From NCBI RefSeq assembly GCF_014889545.1, contig NZ_QKOF01000005.1, positions 248,001-312,000 on the forward strand: a DNA stretch of 64,000 nt. The letters run 5' to 3'. Below are positions 17,374-26,964 of the stretch, one piece after another. The notes beneath the pieces were generated by a model. It was not told the DNA's origin and did not search any database. It saw only the letters and a list, made by a program, of their open reading frames with translations. Both the position numbers and the translations under genes were made by a program. The DNA comes from Methanothermobacter thermautotrophicus. Its GTDB lineage: Archaea; Methanobacteriota; Methanobacteria; Methanobacteriales; Methanothermobacteraceae. Positions within the stretch are counted from its first letter, which is position 1; each line of letters starts with the position of its first letter.

Positions 17374-18660
17374 ATGAACAAGATAGTTCTTGATGAAAAT
17401 GAAATACCAAAGAAGTGGTACAACATTAACCCGGACCTCCCCTCACCACTACCTGAACCAAAAAATCCTGAGGGTGGAGAAAACATTGAAAACCTGCCAA
17501 AGGTATTCTCAAGCGGAGTCCTTGAGCAGGAGATGTCCATGGAAAGATGGATAAAGATCCCAAGGGAAGTCAGGGACGTCTATAAGATGATCGGGAGGCC
17601 CACTCCACTGTTCAGAGCAAAGGGCCTTGAGGAGATGCTGGACACACCGGCAAGGATATACTACAAGAGGGAGGACTACTCCCCCACAGGGAGCCATAAG
17701 CTGAACACAGCCATAGCCCAGGCATATTATGCCCGTGAGGACGGGGCAGAGAGACTGACAACTGAGACCGGTGCCGGCCAGTGGGGAACCGCACTGTCCC
17801 TTGCCTGCTCACTCATGGACCTCCAGTGCAAGGTCTACATGGTTAAGGTATCCTTCAACCAGAAGCCCTTCAGAAAAACCATAATGCAGCTATACGGTGG
17901 CGAGGTTGTCCCCTCCCCCAGCAATCACACAGAATTCGGTCGAAGTATACTCAGTAAGGACCCTGACCACCCGGGATCCCTTGGAATAGCCATATCCGAG
18001 GCCATGGAGGAGGCACTGCAGGACGAAAAGGTCTACTACTCCCTTGGAAGCGTCCTTAACCATGTACTCCTGCACCAGACAGTGATAGGCCTTGAGACAA
18101 AGAAACAGCTTGAAATCGCAGGTGAAACGCCTGACATCATGATAGGCTGCGTTGGAGGAGGCAGCAACTTCGGGGGGGCCATATTCCCCTTCGTGAAGGA
18201 CAAGCTTGATGGTAAGCTGGACTGCGAATTCATAGCTGCAGAACCAAAGTCATGCCCCACACTTACAGCTGGAGAGTACCGCTATGACTTCGGTGACACC
18301 GCAGGCATGACCCCCCTCCTCAAGATGTACACCCTAGGCCACGACTTCGTACCCCCATCCGTCCATGCAGGCGGACTCAGGTACCATGGAATGTCACCAC
18401 AGGTTGCACTCCTCGTCAGGGAAGGTGTGGTCAATGCCAGGGCAGTCCCCCAGCACACAATATTCGAGAGCGGCGTCAAATTTGCAAAGGCCGAGGGCGT
18501 TGTCCCGGCCCCCGAAACATGCCACGCCATAAGTGTTGCCATCGAAGAAGCACGTAAGTGCCGGGAGACCGGTGAAGAGAAGACCATAGTTGTCAGTTTC
18601 TCAGGTCATGGACTCCTGGACCTGAAGGGATACGGTGACTACCTGGAGGGTAAAATCTAA
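17374..18660 (+). CDS. trpB2: Tryptophan synthase beta chain, TrpB2 type
   Basis: The 428-residue PLP enzyme has the TrpB2-specific N-terminus ([15 protein letters not shown]) and the long insertion absent from TrpB1. The PLP lysine lies in [16 protein letters not shown], and a phosphate-binding [11 protein letters not shown] loop follows. It makes tryptophan from indole and serine and probably salvages free indole, because TrpB2 proteins do not pair tightly with TrpA. No trpA is nearby. ATG 17374 is preferred, five bases after GAGGTG. Control by TrpY is likely. Confidence 0.93.
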   Translation: MNKIVLDENEIPKKWYNINPDLPSPLPEPKNPEGGENIENLPKVFSSGVLEQEMSMERWIKIPREVRDVYKMIGRPTPLFRAKGLEEMLDTPARIYYKREDYSPTGSHKLNTAIAQAYYAREDGAERLTTETGAGQWGTALSLACSLMDLQCKVYMVKVSFNQKPFRKTIMQLYGGEVVPSPSNHTEFGRSILSKDPDHPGSLGIAISEAMEEALQDEKVYYSLGSVLNHVLLHQTVIGLETKKQLEIAGETPDIMIGCVGGGSNFGGAIFPFVKDKLDGKLDCEFIAAEPKSCPTLTAGEYRYDFGDTAGMTPLLKMYTLGHDFVPPSVHAGGLRYHGMSPQVALLVREGVVNARAVPQHTIFESGVKFAKAEGVVPAPETCHAISVAIEEARKCRETGEEKTIVVSFSGHGLLDLKGYGDYLEGKI

Positions 18661-18728
18661 CCCTCCATCACCGGACCCTGACTGATTTTTCCTCCAGACG
18701 AATAAAGAAACAGTGCCAGCTGCTTCAA

Positions 18729-18742
18729 TAGATATAAATACC
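18729..18742 (+). promoter_or_regulatory. TATA box of the surface-anchor gene and fae-hps
   Basis: Bases 18729-18742 contain GATATAAATACC, about 50 bases before the ATG at 18792, in good position to drive the two-gene unit downstream. Confidence 0.55.
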
Positions 18743-18791
18743 ATCATCACCTACACTAAATCAATTATATCAATCTCATCAAGGTGATCTG

Positions 18792-19079
18792 ATGGACTAC
18801 AGGAACATAGTTATCGGTGCCATGGTTCTCATCATAGCACTGATGGTTGGTTTCAATGTTGCCCTGTACATGGGGGCCCAGGACCAGAATGTAACCCAGC
18901 TGGACTGGTCCAATAACGCAACAACAGATATGAGTTTTGCAAATGAATCCCCAGCACCGGTCAGCACCGACAACACAAAAACCGCCACAAATAAAATAAA
19001 GCCGAGAACGAACAACAGTGCTGAAAACGGCACGGAAACATCTGAACCTGAAGCACCGGCAGAAAACCAGACCACATAG
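18792..19079 (+). CDS. Small membrane-anchored Asn/Thr-rich extracellular protein
   Basis: The 95-residue protein has an N-terminal hydrophobic helix ([23 protein letters not shown]) acting as an uncleaved anchor. A low-complexity, disordered tail rich in Asn, Thr, Glu and Ala follows, with several NxT/NxS sequons. The tail should be outside the cell and could be glycosylated. I recognise no family. AAGGTGATCTG precedes the ATG. It ends ten bases before fae-hps and carries that gene's GGAGG, so the two share a transcript although no functional link is evident. Confidence 0.7.
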   Translation: MDYRNIVIGAMVLIIALMVGFNVALYMGAQDQNVTQLDWSNNATTDMSFANESPAPVSTDNTKTATNKIKPRTNNSAENGTETSEPEAPAENQTT

Positions 19080-19089
19080 GAGGATTTTA

Positions 19090-20310
19090 ATGTACAGAAT
19101 AGGTGAAGCGCTCATAGGAAGCGGCAATGAAGTCGCGCATATAGATCTCATCATAGGGGATAAGGAGGGAAACGCCGGGGCCGCCTTTGCAAGTGGCCTC
19201 ACAAACCTCTCACTGGGTCACACCCCGCTTCTATCCGTCATAAGACCCAACCTGATGACCAAACCAGCGACACTAATCGTGCCAAAGGTCACGGTGGGCT
19301 GCCTTGAGGACGCCAATAAAGTATTTGGCCCTGCACAGACGGCAGTGGCTCGTGCAGTGGCTGATGCCGTCGAGGAGGGTGTAATTCCAGAGGAAAAGGC
19401 TGAAGACCTGGTTGTTATAGTCAGCGTATTCATACACCCTGAGGCAGAGGACTACCGGAAGATATACCAGTACAACTACGGAGCAACCAGACTTGCCCTC
19501 AGAAGGGCCATGGAAGGCTACCCCTCAGTCAGTAAGGTACTTGCTGAAAAGGATCGTGGCAGCCACCCAATAATGGGATTCAGGGCTGTGAGGCTATGGA
19601 ACCCTCCATACCTGCAGGTTGCCCTTGACCTCGACAGCATGGAGGAGATGGAGAGGATCATCAACACCCTCCCCGACAGGGAGCGTATACTCCTTGAAGC
19701 TGGAACACCCCTTGTCAAGAAATTCGGTGTGGGTGTTGTCAGGAGGATAAGGGAGCTTCGAAGGGACGCCTTCATAATAGCTGACCTGAAAACCCTTGAT
19801 GTTGGCAGAATAGAGGTCAAAATGGCTGCAGATGAAACTGCAGATGCCGTTGCAATATCAGGACTCGGTACAGTGGAGTCCATTGAGAAGGCAATCCACG
19901 AGGCCCAGAAGCAGGGAATCTACTCCATACTCGACATGATGAACGTTGAAAACTTCGTCGATAAACTCAGGGGACTCAAATACAAACCAGACATTGTTCT
20001 CCTCCACAGAAACGTTGACCTTGAAACCCTCCGGGCCGAACGTGGAGAGGAAATTGGTGAAATGAGTGAATGGGGCAACATCAGGGAGATAAAGGAGATT
20101 CTTGGACCCAGGGGCCTTGTGGCGGTTGCAGGTGGAATAACCCCTGCAAAGATGCAGGAGGCCCTTGACAGCGGCGCAGACATAATAGTCGTTGGCAGAT
20201 ACATAATAGGGTCAAGGGACGTCAGGCGGGCTGCAGAGGACTTCCTTGAGCACATGCCCCAGGACCCTGACACCATGAGACTCCCCCTCGACGAGGACGA
20301 GGCAATCTAG
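19090..20310 (+). CDS. fae-hps: Bifunctional formaldehyde-activating enzyme / 3-hexulose-6-phosphate synthase
   Basis: The 406-residue fusion has Fae at residues 1-165 ([20 protein letters not shown], catalytic His17) and Hps at about 175-400 (an OMPDC-like barrel with [12 protein letters not shown]). In archaea lacking the oxidative pentose phosphate pathway it makes ribulose 5-phosphate by running the RuMP route in reverse. The Fae half captures the released formaldehyde on tetrahydromethanopterin. The start was set at ATG 19090, where Fae homology begins and GGAGG lies seven bases upstream; the open frame further upstream is not homologous. Confidence 0.93.
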   Translation: MYRIGEALIGSGNEVAHIDLIIGDKEGNAGAAFASGLTNLSLGHTPLLSVIRPNLMTKPATLIVPKVTVGCLEDANKVFGPAQTAVARAVADAVEEGVIPEEKAEDLVVIVSVFIHPEAEDYRKIYQYNYGATRLALRRAMEGYPSVSKVLAEKDRGSHPIMGFRAVRLWNPPYLQVALDLDSMEEMERIINTLPDRERILLEAGTPLVKKFGVGVVRRIRELRRDAFIIADLKTLDVGRIEVKMAADETADAVAISGLGTVESIEKAIHEAQKQGIYSILDMMNVENFVDKLRGLKYKPDIVLLHRNVDLETLRAERGEEIGEMSEWGNIREIKEILGPRGLVAVAGGITPAKMQEALDSGADIIVVGRYIIGSRDVRRAAEDFLEHMPQDPDTMRLPLDEDEAI

Positions 20311-20326
20311 AACTGGAGGGGGTTGC

Positions 20327-20911
20327 ATGATACTCGGTATATGCGGAAGCCCCAGGAAGCAGGCAACGGAACATGTCCTTGAGAGTGCCCTATCAATGCT
20401 TGAGGGGGAAGGACTTGAGACAGAGTTCTTCACCGTGAGGGGTAAGAACATCTCCCCCTGCAGACACTGCGATTACTGCCTGAAGAACAGGGAGTGTGTT
20501 CTGAAGGACGACATGTTCCCCCTTTACGAGCTCCTCAGGAAGGCCAGAGGGATCATCATTGCAACCCCAGTCTACAATGGAGGTGTCAGCGCCCAGGTAA
20601 AAGCCATCATGGACCGTTGCCGTGCGCTGGGTGCTGAAGACTATGACGCCCTCCGCGGGAAGGTAGGTATGGGCATAGCTGTTGGTGGTGATAGATGCGG
20701 AGGGCAGGAGCCTGCCCTCATGCAGATCCACACATTCTACATACTAAACGGCGTCATCCCAGTAAGCGGAGGTTCCTTCGGCGCGAATCTTGGGGCCTGT
20801 TTCTGGTCAAGGGACACCCTTGAGGGTGTTAAAGAGGACTCATATGGCTTCAAAACCCTCAAGAAGACATTGAGCATGTTCAAAAGGTTCCTGGAATCTG
20901 AAGGACGCTAA
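20327..20911 (+). CDS. Iron-sulfur flavoprotein (Isf-like NADPH-dependent FMN reductase family)
   Basis: The 194-residue flavodoxin-fold protein begins ILGICGSPRKQ (FMN phosphate loop). Its compact cysteine motif, CRHCDYCLKNREC, matches the [4Fe-4S] site of methanogen iron-sulfur flavoproteins. ATPVYNGGVSAQVKAIMDR contributes to the FMN site. Isf proteins shuttle electrons between ferredoxin and O2, peroxide or other acceptors. The ATG follows GGAGGGGG. It lies 16 bases downstream of fae-hps, and a T-rich stretch after its stop may end the transcript. Confidence 0.87.
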   Translation: MILGICGSPRKQATEHVLESALSMLEGEGLETEFFTVRGKNISPCRHCDYCLKNRECVLKDDMFPLYELLRKARGIIIATPVYNGGVSAQVKAIMDRCRALGAEDYDALRGKVGMGIAVGGDRCGGQEPALMQIHTFYILNGVIPVSGGSFGANLGACFWSRDTLEGVKEDSYGFKTLKKTLSMFKRFLESEGR

Positions 20912-20973
20912 AAATTCTTTTTTCTTCGAAATTTATTTAAATATCCGTCAAATCTCTTATTTCTGGTGATTCA

Positions 20974-22530
20974 ATGACATCCTCAGGCACATCCAAACTC
21001 CTAAAGGGCAGTTTCCTTATAATGATAGGCAACCTTCTTTTCAGGGTTGGGGGCTACATCTACAGGGTTCTCATGACCCGCCTCCTTGGACCCGAGGGCT
21101 ACGGTTTGCTTGGACTCACACTCCCCTTCCAGGGGATATTCCAGATACTGGCAGCCGGAGGCCTTCCACCGGCCATAGCAAAGTACGTTGCCCAGCACAG
21201 GGCCCTTAATGAGAACGAGATGGCACGACAGGTGGTTGTGACATCCCTGAAGGTGATGATATTCCTGGGCATAACCTTCTCCCTGGTCATGTTCTTCACG
21301 GCCCCATGGCTTGCAAATCAGTTCTTCCACAAACCAGCCGCCCAGTACCCCCTCCAGGCGGTTGCCCTCATAACACCCTTCAGTGTAATTGTTGGAGCCT
21401 TCCGTGGGGCATTCCAGGGCATATACCACATGGAGTACGTTGTGATTACAAGGGCTGTTGAACAGGTTTTCATGATAACACTGGCTGTTGTATTCGTTAT
21501 GGCGGGCTTCTATGCGGCTGGAGCGGTCATGGGGACTGCCATGGGGTTCCTTGCATCAGCCATATCCGCAATAATAATCTTCAGGAAGCTGATAAATACT
21601 TACTTCCCGCCCGCCCCGCCTGAGAAGAGACTGGGTCTCAGGGAGGAACTTGGACTCGTTAAGACCCTGATATCCTTCTCAATCCCTGTCATAATAACCG
21701 CCCTCTCTGAGATGGCCATATACGACATAAGCGTATTCGTAATAGGTTACTTCATGGCGACGACCTCAGTGGGGTACTACACCGCTGCTGATCCAGTTGC
21801 AAGGCTTCCGCTTGTCATATCACTGTCCGTAGCAACTGCAGTGCTGCCAGCAGCATCAGAGGCATTTGCACTGAAGGACCGGAGGCTCCTTGAGACCTAC
21901 ATCGTCCAGTCATACCGTGTAGTCACCCTCCTTGTACTGCCAATGTGTGTGGGTATAGCCGTGTTCTCAGGGCCCCTCCTTGAGCTGCTATTCGGTAGGG
22001 ACTTCATATTTGGCGCAGGGGCCCTCAGCATACTCGTGGTTGGTATGAGCTTCTACACCCTCTTCATGATATCATCAAGCATAGCCCAGGGGATAGGGTA
22101 CCCACGCCTCCCAATGTACGTACTGGTGGGTGGGACCATAATAAACCTTGTACTCAACGTTGCCCTTGTACCCATGCTCGGGATCGAGGGAGGAGCCCTT
22201 GCAACAACCCTTGCAGCCCTCATTATAATGATCATAATCCTGTGGAAGACAACGGAGATAACAGGTGTGGGGCTTCCAGGGATGGCTTTCCTCAGGATAG
22301 TCATTGCATCAGGAGTTATGGGTGGTTTCATGATGCTGCTCCCCCAGAACATCCCGGGCCTCATTGCAGCCATCATCTTCGCCCCCCTGGTTTATGGTCT
22401 GAGCATTCTACTTGTCGGTGGTGTTGAGAAGAGGGATGTGAGGCTCCTTCGAAGGTTGGGTGCAAGGATGGGGCCGCTGAGTGGTACCGTTACATGGATG
22501 GCTGACCTGATGGACAGGTGGGCTAGATAG
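20974..22530 (+). CDS. Polysaccharide flippase (Wzx/MATE-like)
   Basis: The 518-residue protein has about 14 hydrophobic helices and begins LLKGSFLIMIGNLLFRVGGYIYRVLMTRLLGPEGYGLLGL, a typical opening of RfbX/Wzx and SpoVB-like flippases. It most likely moves lipid-linked oligosaccharides or pseudomurein precursors across the membrane. The repeat-unit polymerase and glycosyltransferase at 27-29 kb and UppP at 57 kb fit the same surface-glycan process. The exact substrate is unknown. Confidence 0.87.
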   Translation: MTSSGTSKLLKGSFLIMIGNLLFRVGGYIYRVLMTRLLGPEGYGLLGLTLPFQGIFQILAAGGLPPAIAKYVAQHRALNENEMARQVVVTSLKVMIFLGITFSLVMFFTAPWLANQFFHKPAAQYPLQAVALITPFSVIVGAFRGAFQGIYHMEYVVITRAVEQVFMITLAVVFVMAGFYAAGAVMGTAMGFLASAISAIIIFRKLINTYFPPAPPEKRLGLREELGLVKTLISFSIPVIITALSEMAIYDISVFVIGYFMATTSVGYYTAADPVARLPLVISLSVATAVLPAASEAFALKDRRLLETYIVQSYRVVTLLVLPMCVGIAVFSGPLLELLFGRDFIFGAGALSILVVGMSFYTLFMISSSIAQGIGYPRLPMYVLVGGTIINLVLNVALVPMLGIEGGALATTLAALIIMIIILWKTTEITGVGLPGMAFLRIVIASGVMGGFMMLLPQNIPGLIAAIIFAPLVYGLSILLVGGVEKRDVRLLRRLGARMGPLSGTVTWMADLMDRWAR

Positions 22531-22574
22531 TTGATGGCATAAAAATATAAAGAATTGGCACCATAGGTTCCACA

Positions 22575-23249
22575 ATGAGATTTGCCTGCAGAATCCCCAT
22601 CAACGAGGTTGAAGTTCCCGTTGATGAGAGAATGTTCAAACTCCTCAACCTCATCCACAGGATGGGCTCCATAACAGTTGCAGCCAGGGCTGCTGGAATA
22701 CCCTACAGAAGCGCCATTGCATACATACGGAACGTCGAGGATATCCTTGGCGAGAACATAGTGGAAACCCGGCGCGGTGGAAGGGGGGGTGGTGGAGGAA
22801 GCAGGCTCACAGAGACGGGCCTGATGATCATCAAGGAGTACCTGAAACTAAAGAGGGCCCTTGAAAGGCAGAAAACTGTGAATGAACTTGAGGGCGTCGT
22901 TGAGGAGGTCTCAGAGGATGGTGTGAGGGTTAGGGTCGGTGGGTTCACCATTGACGCGGCCCACGCAGATGATTTATCCTCTGGAGACAGGGTCATCCTC
23001 CTTGTTGAACCCGACGATATTGTCCTGATGAGGGAAATGCAGAACACCAGTATGAGGAACATCATCCACGGAATTGTGACGGGCCTTGAGATGAGGGGGG
23101 GCATCGTAGGTGTCAGGGTGGATGCAGGTGATGGACTGGAACTTGAGACCCATATAACACCTGCTTCACAGAGGAGCCTCCACCTTGAACTGGGCACCGG
23201 GATATACGCAGGGTTTAAGGCAGTGGCTGTTACGGTTCTGAAGATATGA
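22575..23249 (+). CDS. ModE-like transcriptional regulator with C-terminal TOBE domains
   Basis: The 224-residue protein has an N-terminal LysR/ModE-type winged helix (FKLLNLIHRMGSITVAARAAGIPYRSA) and a Gly-rich wing (RRGGRGGGGGSRLT). A linker helix and two Mop/TOBE-like segments follow (LEGVVEEVSEDGVRVRVGGF and IIHGIVTGLEMRGGIVGVRV). Such proteins sense molybdate or tungstate, and methanogens need these for formylmethanofuran dehydrogenase. No transporter lies next to it, so its targets are elsewhere. The end of the gene is part of an imperfect direct repeat. Confidence 0.85.
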   Translation: MRFACRIPINEVEVPVDERMFKLLNLIHRMGSITVAARAAGIPYRSAIAYIRNVEDILGENIVETRRGGRGGGGGSRLTETGLMIIKEYLKLKRALERQKTVNELEGVVEEVSEDGVRVRVGGFTIDAAHADDLSSGDRVILLVEPDDIVLMREMQNTSMRNIIHGIVTGLEMRGGIVGVRVDAGDGLELETHITPASQRSLHLELGTGIYAGFKAVAVTVLKI

Positions 23250-23328
23250 CGTACTATACCAAAATTAATCTAATCCTGAACAAAGTTCTCACCCAATAGG
23301 TTCTAAAGATATGAAGTCCTATACAAAA
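23235..23328. repeat. Imperfect 29-30 bp direct repeat at the end of the ModE-like gene
   Basis: Bases 23235-23264 (containing the stop codon of the regulator gene) and 23300-23328 match at about 26 of 30 positions with an offset of 65. The second copy is noncoding and lies just upstream of the ferredoxin start. It looks like a local duplication that copied the gene's last codons. Confidence 0.65.
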
Positions 23329-23346
23329 AACCTTTACTGGAGATAG

Positions 23347-23586
23347 GTGGTTGATTTGAAGATAATTGTTGATCCAGAGAAGTGCACAGCATGCGGCGAG
23401 TGCCGTGAGGCATGCCCCAAGGGTGGTAAGATATGGATGATCCAGAGGGGGAAGCCTGCAACCCCCTCAAACCTTGAATTCTGCCACCAGTGCATGATCT
23501 GCGCAAGTAAGTGTCCTGAGGGCGCCATAAGAATTATCAGGGATGATAACTATGAGAAGAAGTATGAAGACGAGGGAAACCCTTGA
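23347..23586 (+). CDS. Small 2[4Fe-4S] ferredoxin
   Basis: The 79-residue protein carries two CxxCxxCxxxC clusters, at residues 13-23 and 46-56, the second as CHQCMICASKCP, each followed by Pro. It should bind two [4Fe-4S] clusters and act as an electron carrier. The start may be GTG 23347 or TTG 23356: GGAG and AGGTGG respectively sit at workable distances, and KIIVDPEKC is the conserved opening. Its 3' end overlaps hisB by 35 bases, a tight coupling that need not mean related function. Confidence 0.88.
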   Translation: MVDLKIIVDPEKCTACGECREACPKGGKIWMIQRGKPATPSNLEFCHQCMICASKCPEGAIRIIRDDNYEKKYEDEGNP

Positions 23587-24127
23587 AACCCATGTGAAGG
23601 TGGATCTTGAACTTGACGGAAGCGGGAAATCAAGCGTGAACACCGGTCTGGGATTCCTTGACCACATGCTTGAATCACTTGCACGCCATGGACTCCTTGA
23701 CCTGGAGGTTGAGGCGAGGGGTGACCTGGAGGTTGACGACCATCATACCGTTGAGGATGTTGCCCTCACACTGGGGGAGGCCCTGAGGGAGGCCCTGGGT
23801 GATAAGAGCGGTATAAGGAGGATGGCCCATGCCATGGTCCCCATGGATGATGCCCTTGCAACCGTTGCCCTGGACCTCAGTGGAAGGCCCTATACGGTCC
23901 TTGAACTGGAATTCGATGATGCTGTGATAGGTGATGTGAAATCACAGAACCTAGGACACTTCATTGAGTCCCTTGCAGTATCTGCAGGCATGAACATCCA
24001 CGCCTCCGTGAGGGGAAGGAACGACCATCACAAGGCCGAGGCCCTCTTCAAGGCCCTTGCCCTTGCAATCCGGGACGCTGTCCGGGTTGAACACGGGGAA
24101 ATTCCAAGCACGAAGGGCAAATTGTAA
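23552..24127 (+). CDS. hisB: Imidazoleglycerol-phosphate dehydratase
   Basis: The 191-residue enzyme has the family's two metal-binding repeats: GLGFLDHMLESLARHG with DVDDHHTVEDVALTLGEAL-type spacing, and LGHFIESLAVSAGMNIHASV with GRNDHHKAEALFKALA. It dehydrates imidazole glycerol phosphate in histidine biosynthesis, as the monofunctional archaeal form without the phosphatase domain. ATG 23552 follows GGGATGAT. No other his genes are present in the window. Confidence 0.95.
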   Translation: MRRSMKTRETLETHVKVDLELDGSGKSSVNTGLGFLDHMLESLARHGLLDLEVEARGDLEVDDHHTVEDVALTLGEALREALGDKSGIRRMAHAMVPMDDALATVALDLSGRPYTVLELEFDDAVIGDVKSQNLGHFIESLAVSAGMNIHASVRGRNDHHKAEALFKALALAIRDAVRVEHGEIPSTKGKL

Positions 24128-24496
24128 TATGGAACAGGAGATGGGATGAAAACTCCAGTTCCAGATAATTTAGCCGGCATTCCAGCTCCACTGAAACAGT
24201 AAAGCACCTCTCCACGCAACCAGTAAGCCCCTTTTTTTCATTGATTACCATGAGTCACCTCTATGGTGGATTGTGCTTCAAGCATATTCATCCAGAGACC
24301 ACCATGAGGACCCAAAAACATCAGACACGCTTCAAGTATATACATTTACTAATAATATCAAATCTTAATATGTAAACATTTATTAACCTTTTTTAACATA
24401 CATTGTACTAGGATCAGGGTCGCCGGCCATGATCATATCCTTTATTATTGAATGACTGCAAAATCGCGGTTATCAACTGGAATGGGGGTGAACGTT
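24128..24496. other. Intergenic region with a T-run, degenerate repeat and promoter
   Basis: No gene is visible in these 369 bases. A T-run at 24231-24238 probably ends the hisB transcript. Two degenerate copies of one segment begin at 24247 and 24301 (offset 54), sharing ACCATGAG at their starts and CTTCAAG-ATAT-CAT at their ends. The A/T-rich 24340-24400 stretch contains several TATA-like words that could drive the amidotransferase gene. Confidence 0.5.
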
Positions 24497-25274
24497 TTGT
24501 GTGAACTTTTAGGAATGTGTTTCAACCAGGAGGTGCAGCCATCCTTCTCCTTGAGGGGTTTCAGGATGAGATCAGAGCGCAACCCCCATGGATGGGGGCT
24601 TGCCTTCTATCCGGACAAATCCGTCCAGGTGTATAAGGAGCCAGTGAAATCCAGAAAAAGCCTGATGGCGGAGATCATGGAGGGCTATAACCTTATCAGA
24701 TCCAGCATCATAATGTCCCACGTCAGGTATACAAGTAAAGGAACTGTTGCCCAAAGGAACACCCATCCCTTCCAGAGGGAGTGGGACGGTAGAGAATATG
24801 TATTCGCCCACAATGGCACCCTAAATGCGGAATTTAACCTGGAAGACGGAAGATACCGGCCAGTAGGTGAAACTGACTCTGAGATGGCCTTCTGCCATAT
24901 CATGAACCAGATCAGCGAAAATGGGGATTACATTCAAGGATGAATCAGAATACAGGTGGCTATGGGACCTCCTGAGGGATATAAACCAGCGCGGAACATT
25001 CAACTGCCTTCTATCCGATGGCAGGCATCTCTTCTGTTACCATGACCATGCCGGATACAATGGTCTCTGCCAGCTGCACCGAAGGGCACCCTATGATAAA
25101 GTGAAACTCCTGGACGATGATTACGAGATAAACCTTGCCCATGAGAAAAGACCCGACCAGGAGGGCTACATCATCGCAAGCAATCCTCTGACCAATGAAA
25201 AATGGGAAGAATTCCATGAGGGTGAACTGAGGGTCTACAGGGATGGTAAACTGGTATACATCTCCAGAGAATAG
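24497..25274 (+). pseudogene. Class II glutamine amidotransferase interrupted by a +1 frameshift
   Basis: Two adjacent frames together form one 258-residue YafJ/EgtC-like class II glutamine amidotransferase. The start is TTG 24497: the next codon is Cys (CELLGMCFNQ), which becomes the catalytic N-terminal nucleophile. GGGGGTG lies about seven bases upstream. NPHGWGLAFY, SHVRYTSKGTV, NTHPFQ and FAHNGTL are the family's active-site segments, so the amidotransferase half is intact. The frame is lost at a GGGG run near 24923; three Gs would rejoin SENG to ITFKDESEYRW. It is either a real mutation, slippage or a sequencing error. Confidence 0.85.
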
Positions 25275-25399
25275 GTTAATCTGAACCTCTCCATCCCCAC
25301 TTCATTTTGCTGTGGAACTTCAAAACTTGTGTGGATGTCTTTTCAGCTGAGACCTGTAAAATTATATTAAAGAGAGAAAAAAGTAAAACCAGAACTGAT

Positions 25400-26230
25400 C
25401 TATTCTGGTTTGGCCAGAAGATCCGTCTTGCTTAATGTTTCGCCCTCTTTACCGTGTGGTGTTCTGAGGACGGTGTCGTTGGCCTTTTCAATCTCCCTTG
25501 CTTCTGCTGCAAGTTTGGCTGCTGCAGCCAGCATTTCGTGTGCTGATGCGACTATCGGTATGTACTTGTCTGGGTCCTGCACCATGAAGCAGCCCTTAAC
25601 GTCTATATCTGCGACCTTGGTGGCTATCTCATATGCTGCCATGGCCTTGGCCTTTGCATATGGGTTCTCATAGCCTGCTGCCTCAACAGCAACGTCGGTG
25701 TCTATTACAACCTGTGGAAGTTCAGGTGCCTTTCCAGCCTCAACATCGGCGATCATGGCATCAATTGTGTTCTGAACGACCCTGTATGCACCTGTGAATG
25801 CAAGGACCTTTATAACATCTGAGTTGAAGGATGCCATCTCTGTTGGGTCCAGGAACTCCCTCCTTGCACCTATCATTGGGTCTGCCTTAACTATGATGTA
25901 ACCGAGTCCCTGTTCCTCGATTTCATCCTTTACCCGGAGACCTGGAGCGTCACCAATTATCATGGCGGGGACGTCGGCCTCTGATAGGAGTTCCCGTGCC
26001 TTTGCAGGGCCTGGTGCACCTGGGTTTGGACTTATGAATATAACAAAGTCCCTGTCCATTTCAAGCATGGATGGTACTGCCCTTTCAATTTCATCAGGGT
26101 TCATCTTTGCACCTGAACCAACCACACAGACATCTATGTTTGGCCTGTCGGCCCTCTCATCCAGTAGCAGGTCAAGTACAGGTGAGGTCCCGATGTTACC
26201 GCATCTTATTATCCCAATTTTTACAACCAT
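25400..26230 (-). CDS. mtd: F420-dependent methylenetetrahydromethanopterin dehydrogenase
   Basis: The 276-residue protein matches archaeal Mtd throughout, from KIGIIRCGNIGTSPVLDLLL to the C-terminal TLSKTDLLAKPE. Mtd reversibly reduces methenyl-H4MPT to methylene-H4MPT with reduced F420, the fourth step of CO2 reduction to methane. It is diagnostic of methanogens and relatives. It stands alone on the minus strand with its own promoter. In Methanothermobacter, mtd is known to respond to hydrogen supply relative to the hydrogen-using isoenzyme Hmd, which is not in this window. Confidence 0.97.
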   Translation of the reverse strand: MVVKIGIIRCGNIGTSPVLDLLLDERADRPNIDVCVVGSGAKMNPDEIERAVPSMLEMDRDFVIFISPNPGAPGPAKARELLSEADVPAMIIGDAPGLRVKDEIEEQGLGYIIVKADPMIGARREFLDPTEMASFNSDVIKVLAFTGAYRVVQNTIDAMIADVEAGKAPELPQVVIDTDVAVEAAGYENPYAKAKAMAAYEIATKVADIDVKGCFMVQDPDKYIPIVASAHEMLAAAAKLAAEAREIEKANDTVLRTPHGKEGETLSKTDLLAKPE

Positions 26231-26296
26231 TAGATCACCAGAATCTTATTATTTTGCACCTTATTAAGTATTTTATGATTTAAAGATTATGATTAA

Positions 26297-26307
26297 GCTT
26301 TTATATC
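26297..26307 (-). promoter_or_regulatory. Candidate TATA box of mtd
   Basis: The minus strand reads GATATAAAAGC, 67-77 bases upstream of the mtd ATG, which would give a leader of about 45 bases. Other A/T-rich words closer to the gene could also serve. Confidence 0.45.
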
Positions 26308-26370
26308 AGTAGTATATTTTTCACATTTTCTGGGATACCGATGGTTAAAATTTAAAGTACTAATATTATT

Positions 26371-26811
26371 TTAATCATTAAATTTAATATCAGATTTATT
26401 AATCTCTGGTTTTTCAATAACAAGAACATTGCCTGTGAAGATCCTTGAAAATATCTCCCTTTTAATTTTGATCCTTCCAAGTGCAGGGTCGGCAAGGGTG
26501 ATGTTCCTCTCATCCATTGAAATGACAACGGTGTAGTGGCATGTGTCCCCATATTTAACAAAGACTATGTGGTTTTTTCTAAGATCATTGAGCTCCATTT
26601 TAACCCCCCTCGCCCTCAGGCCCTTTGAGGTGGCTGCAAGGATAAGTCCATACATTGTGGTACCTGATTCGTCTGTACCTGCAAGTTCTGCAAGTTCTGC
26701 CTCGGTACAGTTTACTCCAAGGTTCCTGAGGACCGTTGCAAGTGCTGCTGGTCCACAGCTGTAGCTTCTGCTCTGCATCACTATAACATCATCATCCAGA
26801 GATGTACTCAT
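26371..26811 (-). CDS. Peptidase C39-like cysteine peptidase
   Basis: The 146-residue protein is a stand-alone C39 domain: MQSRSYSCGPAALATVLRNLG (catalytic Cys), HYTVVISMDE (catalytic His) and LADPALGRIKIKRE (Asp). Such domains cleave double-glycine leader peptides when fused to ABC exporters; here there is no transporter and no signal peptide. ATG 26811 was preferred because GGAGG lies seven bases upstream; an earlier ATG overlaps that ribosome site. The long 3' tail is basic. Role unknown, possibly processing of a small peptide. Confidence 0.8.
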   Translation of the reverse strand: MSTSLDDDVIVMQSRSYSCGPAALATVLRNLGVNCTEAELAELAGTDESGTTMYGLILAATSKGLRARGVKMELNDLRKNHIVFVKYGDTCHYTVVISMDERNITLADPALGRIKIKREIFSRIFTGNVLVIEKPEINKSDIKFND

Positions 26812-26964
26812 AACAAAAACCTCCATTTTAATACTGATGTTAATAATTAATTATTAATTGTTATTAATAAATGTGTATGGTGAAACCCATGGATCTCCAG
26901 AAACAGTAAGCTGTAAAATAGAGAGAACTACCAGATAGAGCAACCTGCAGCTACCAGAAAAATA

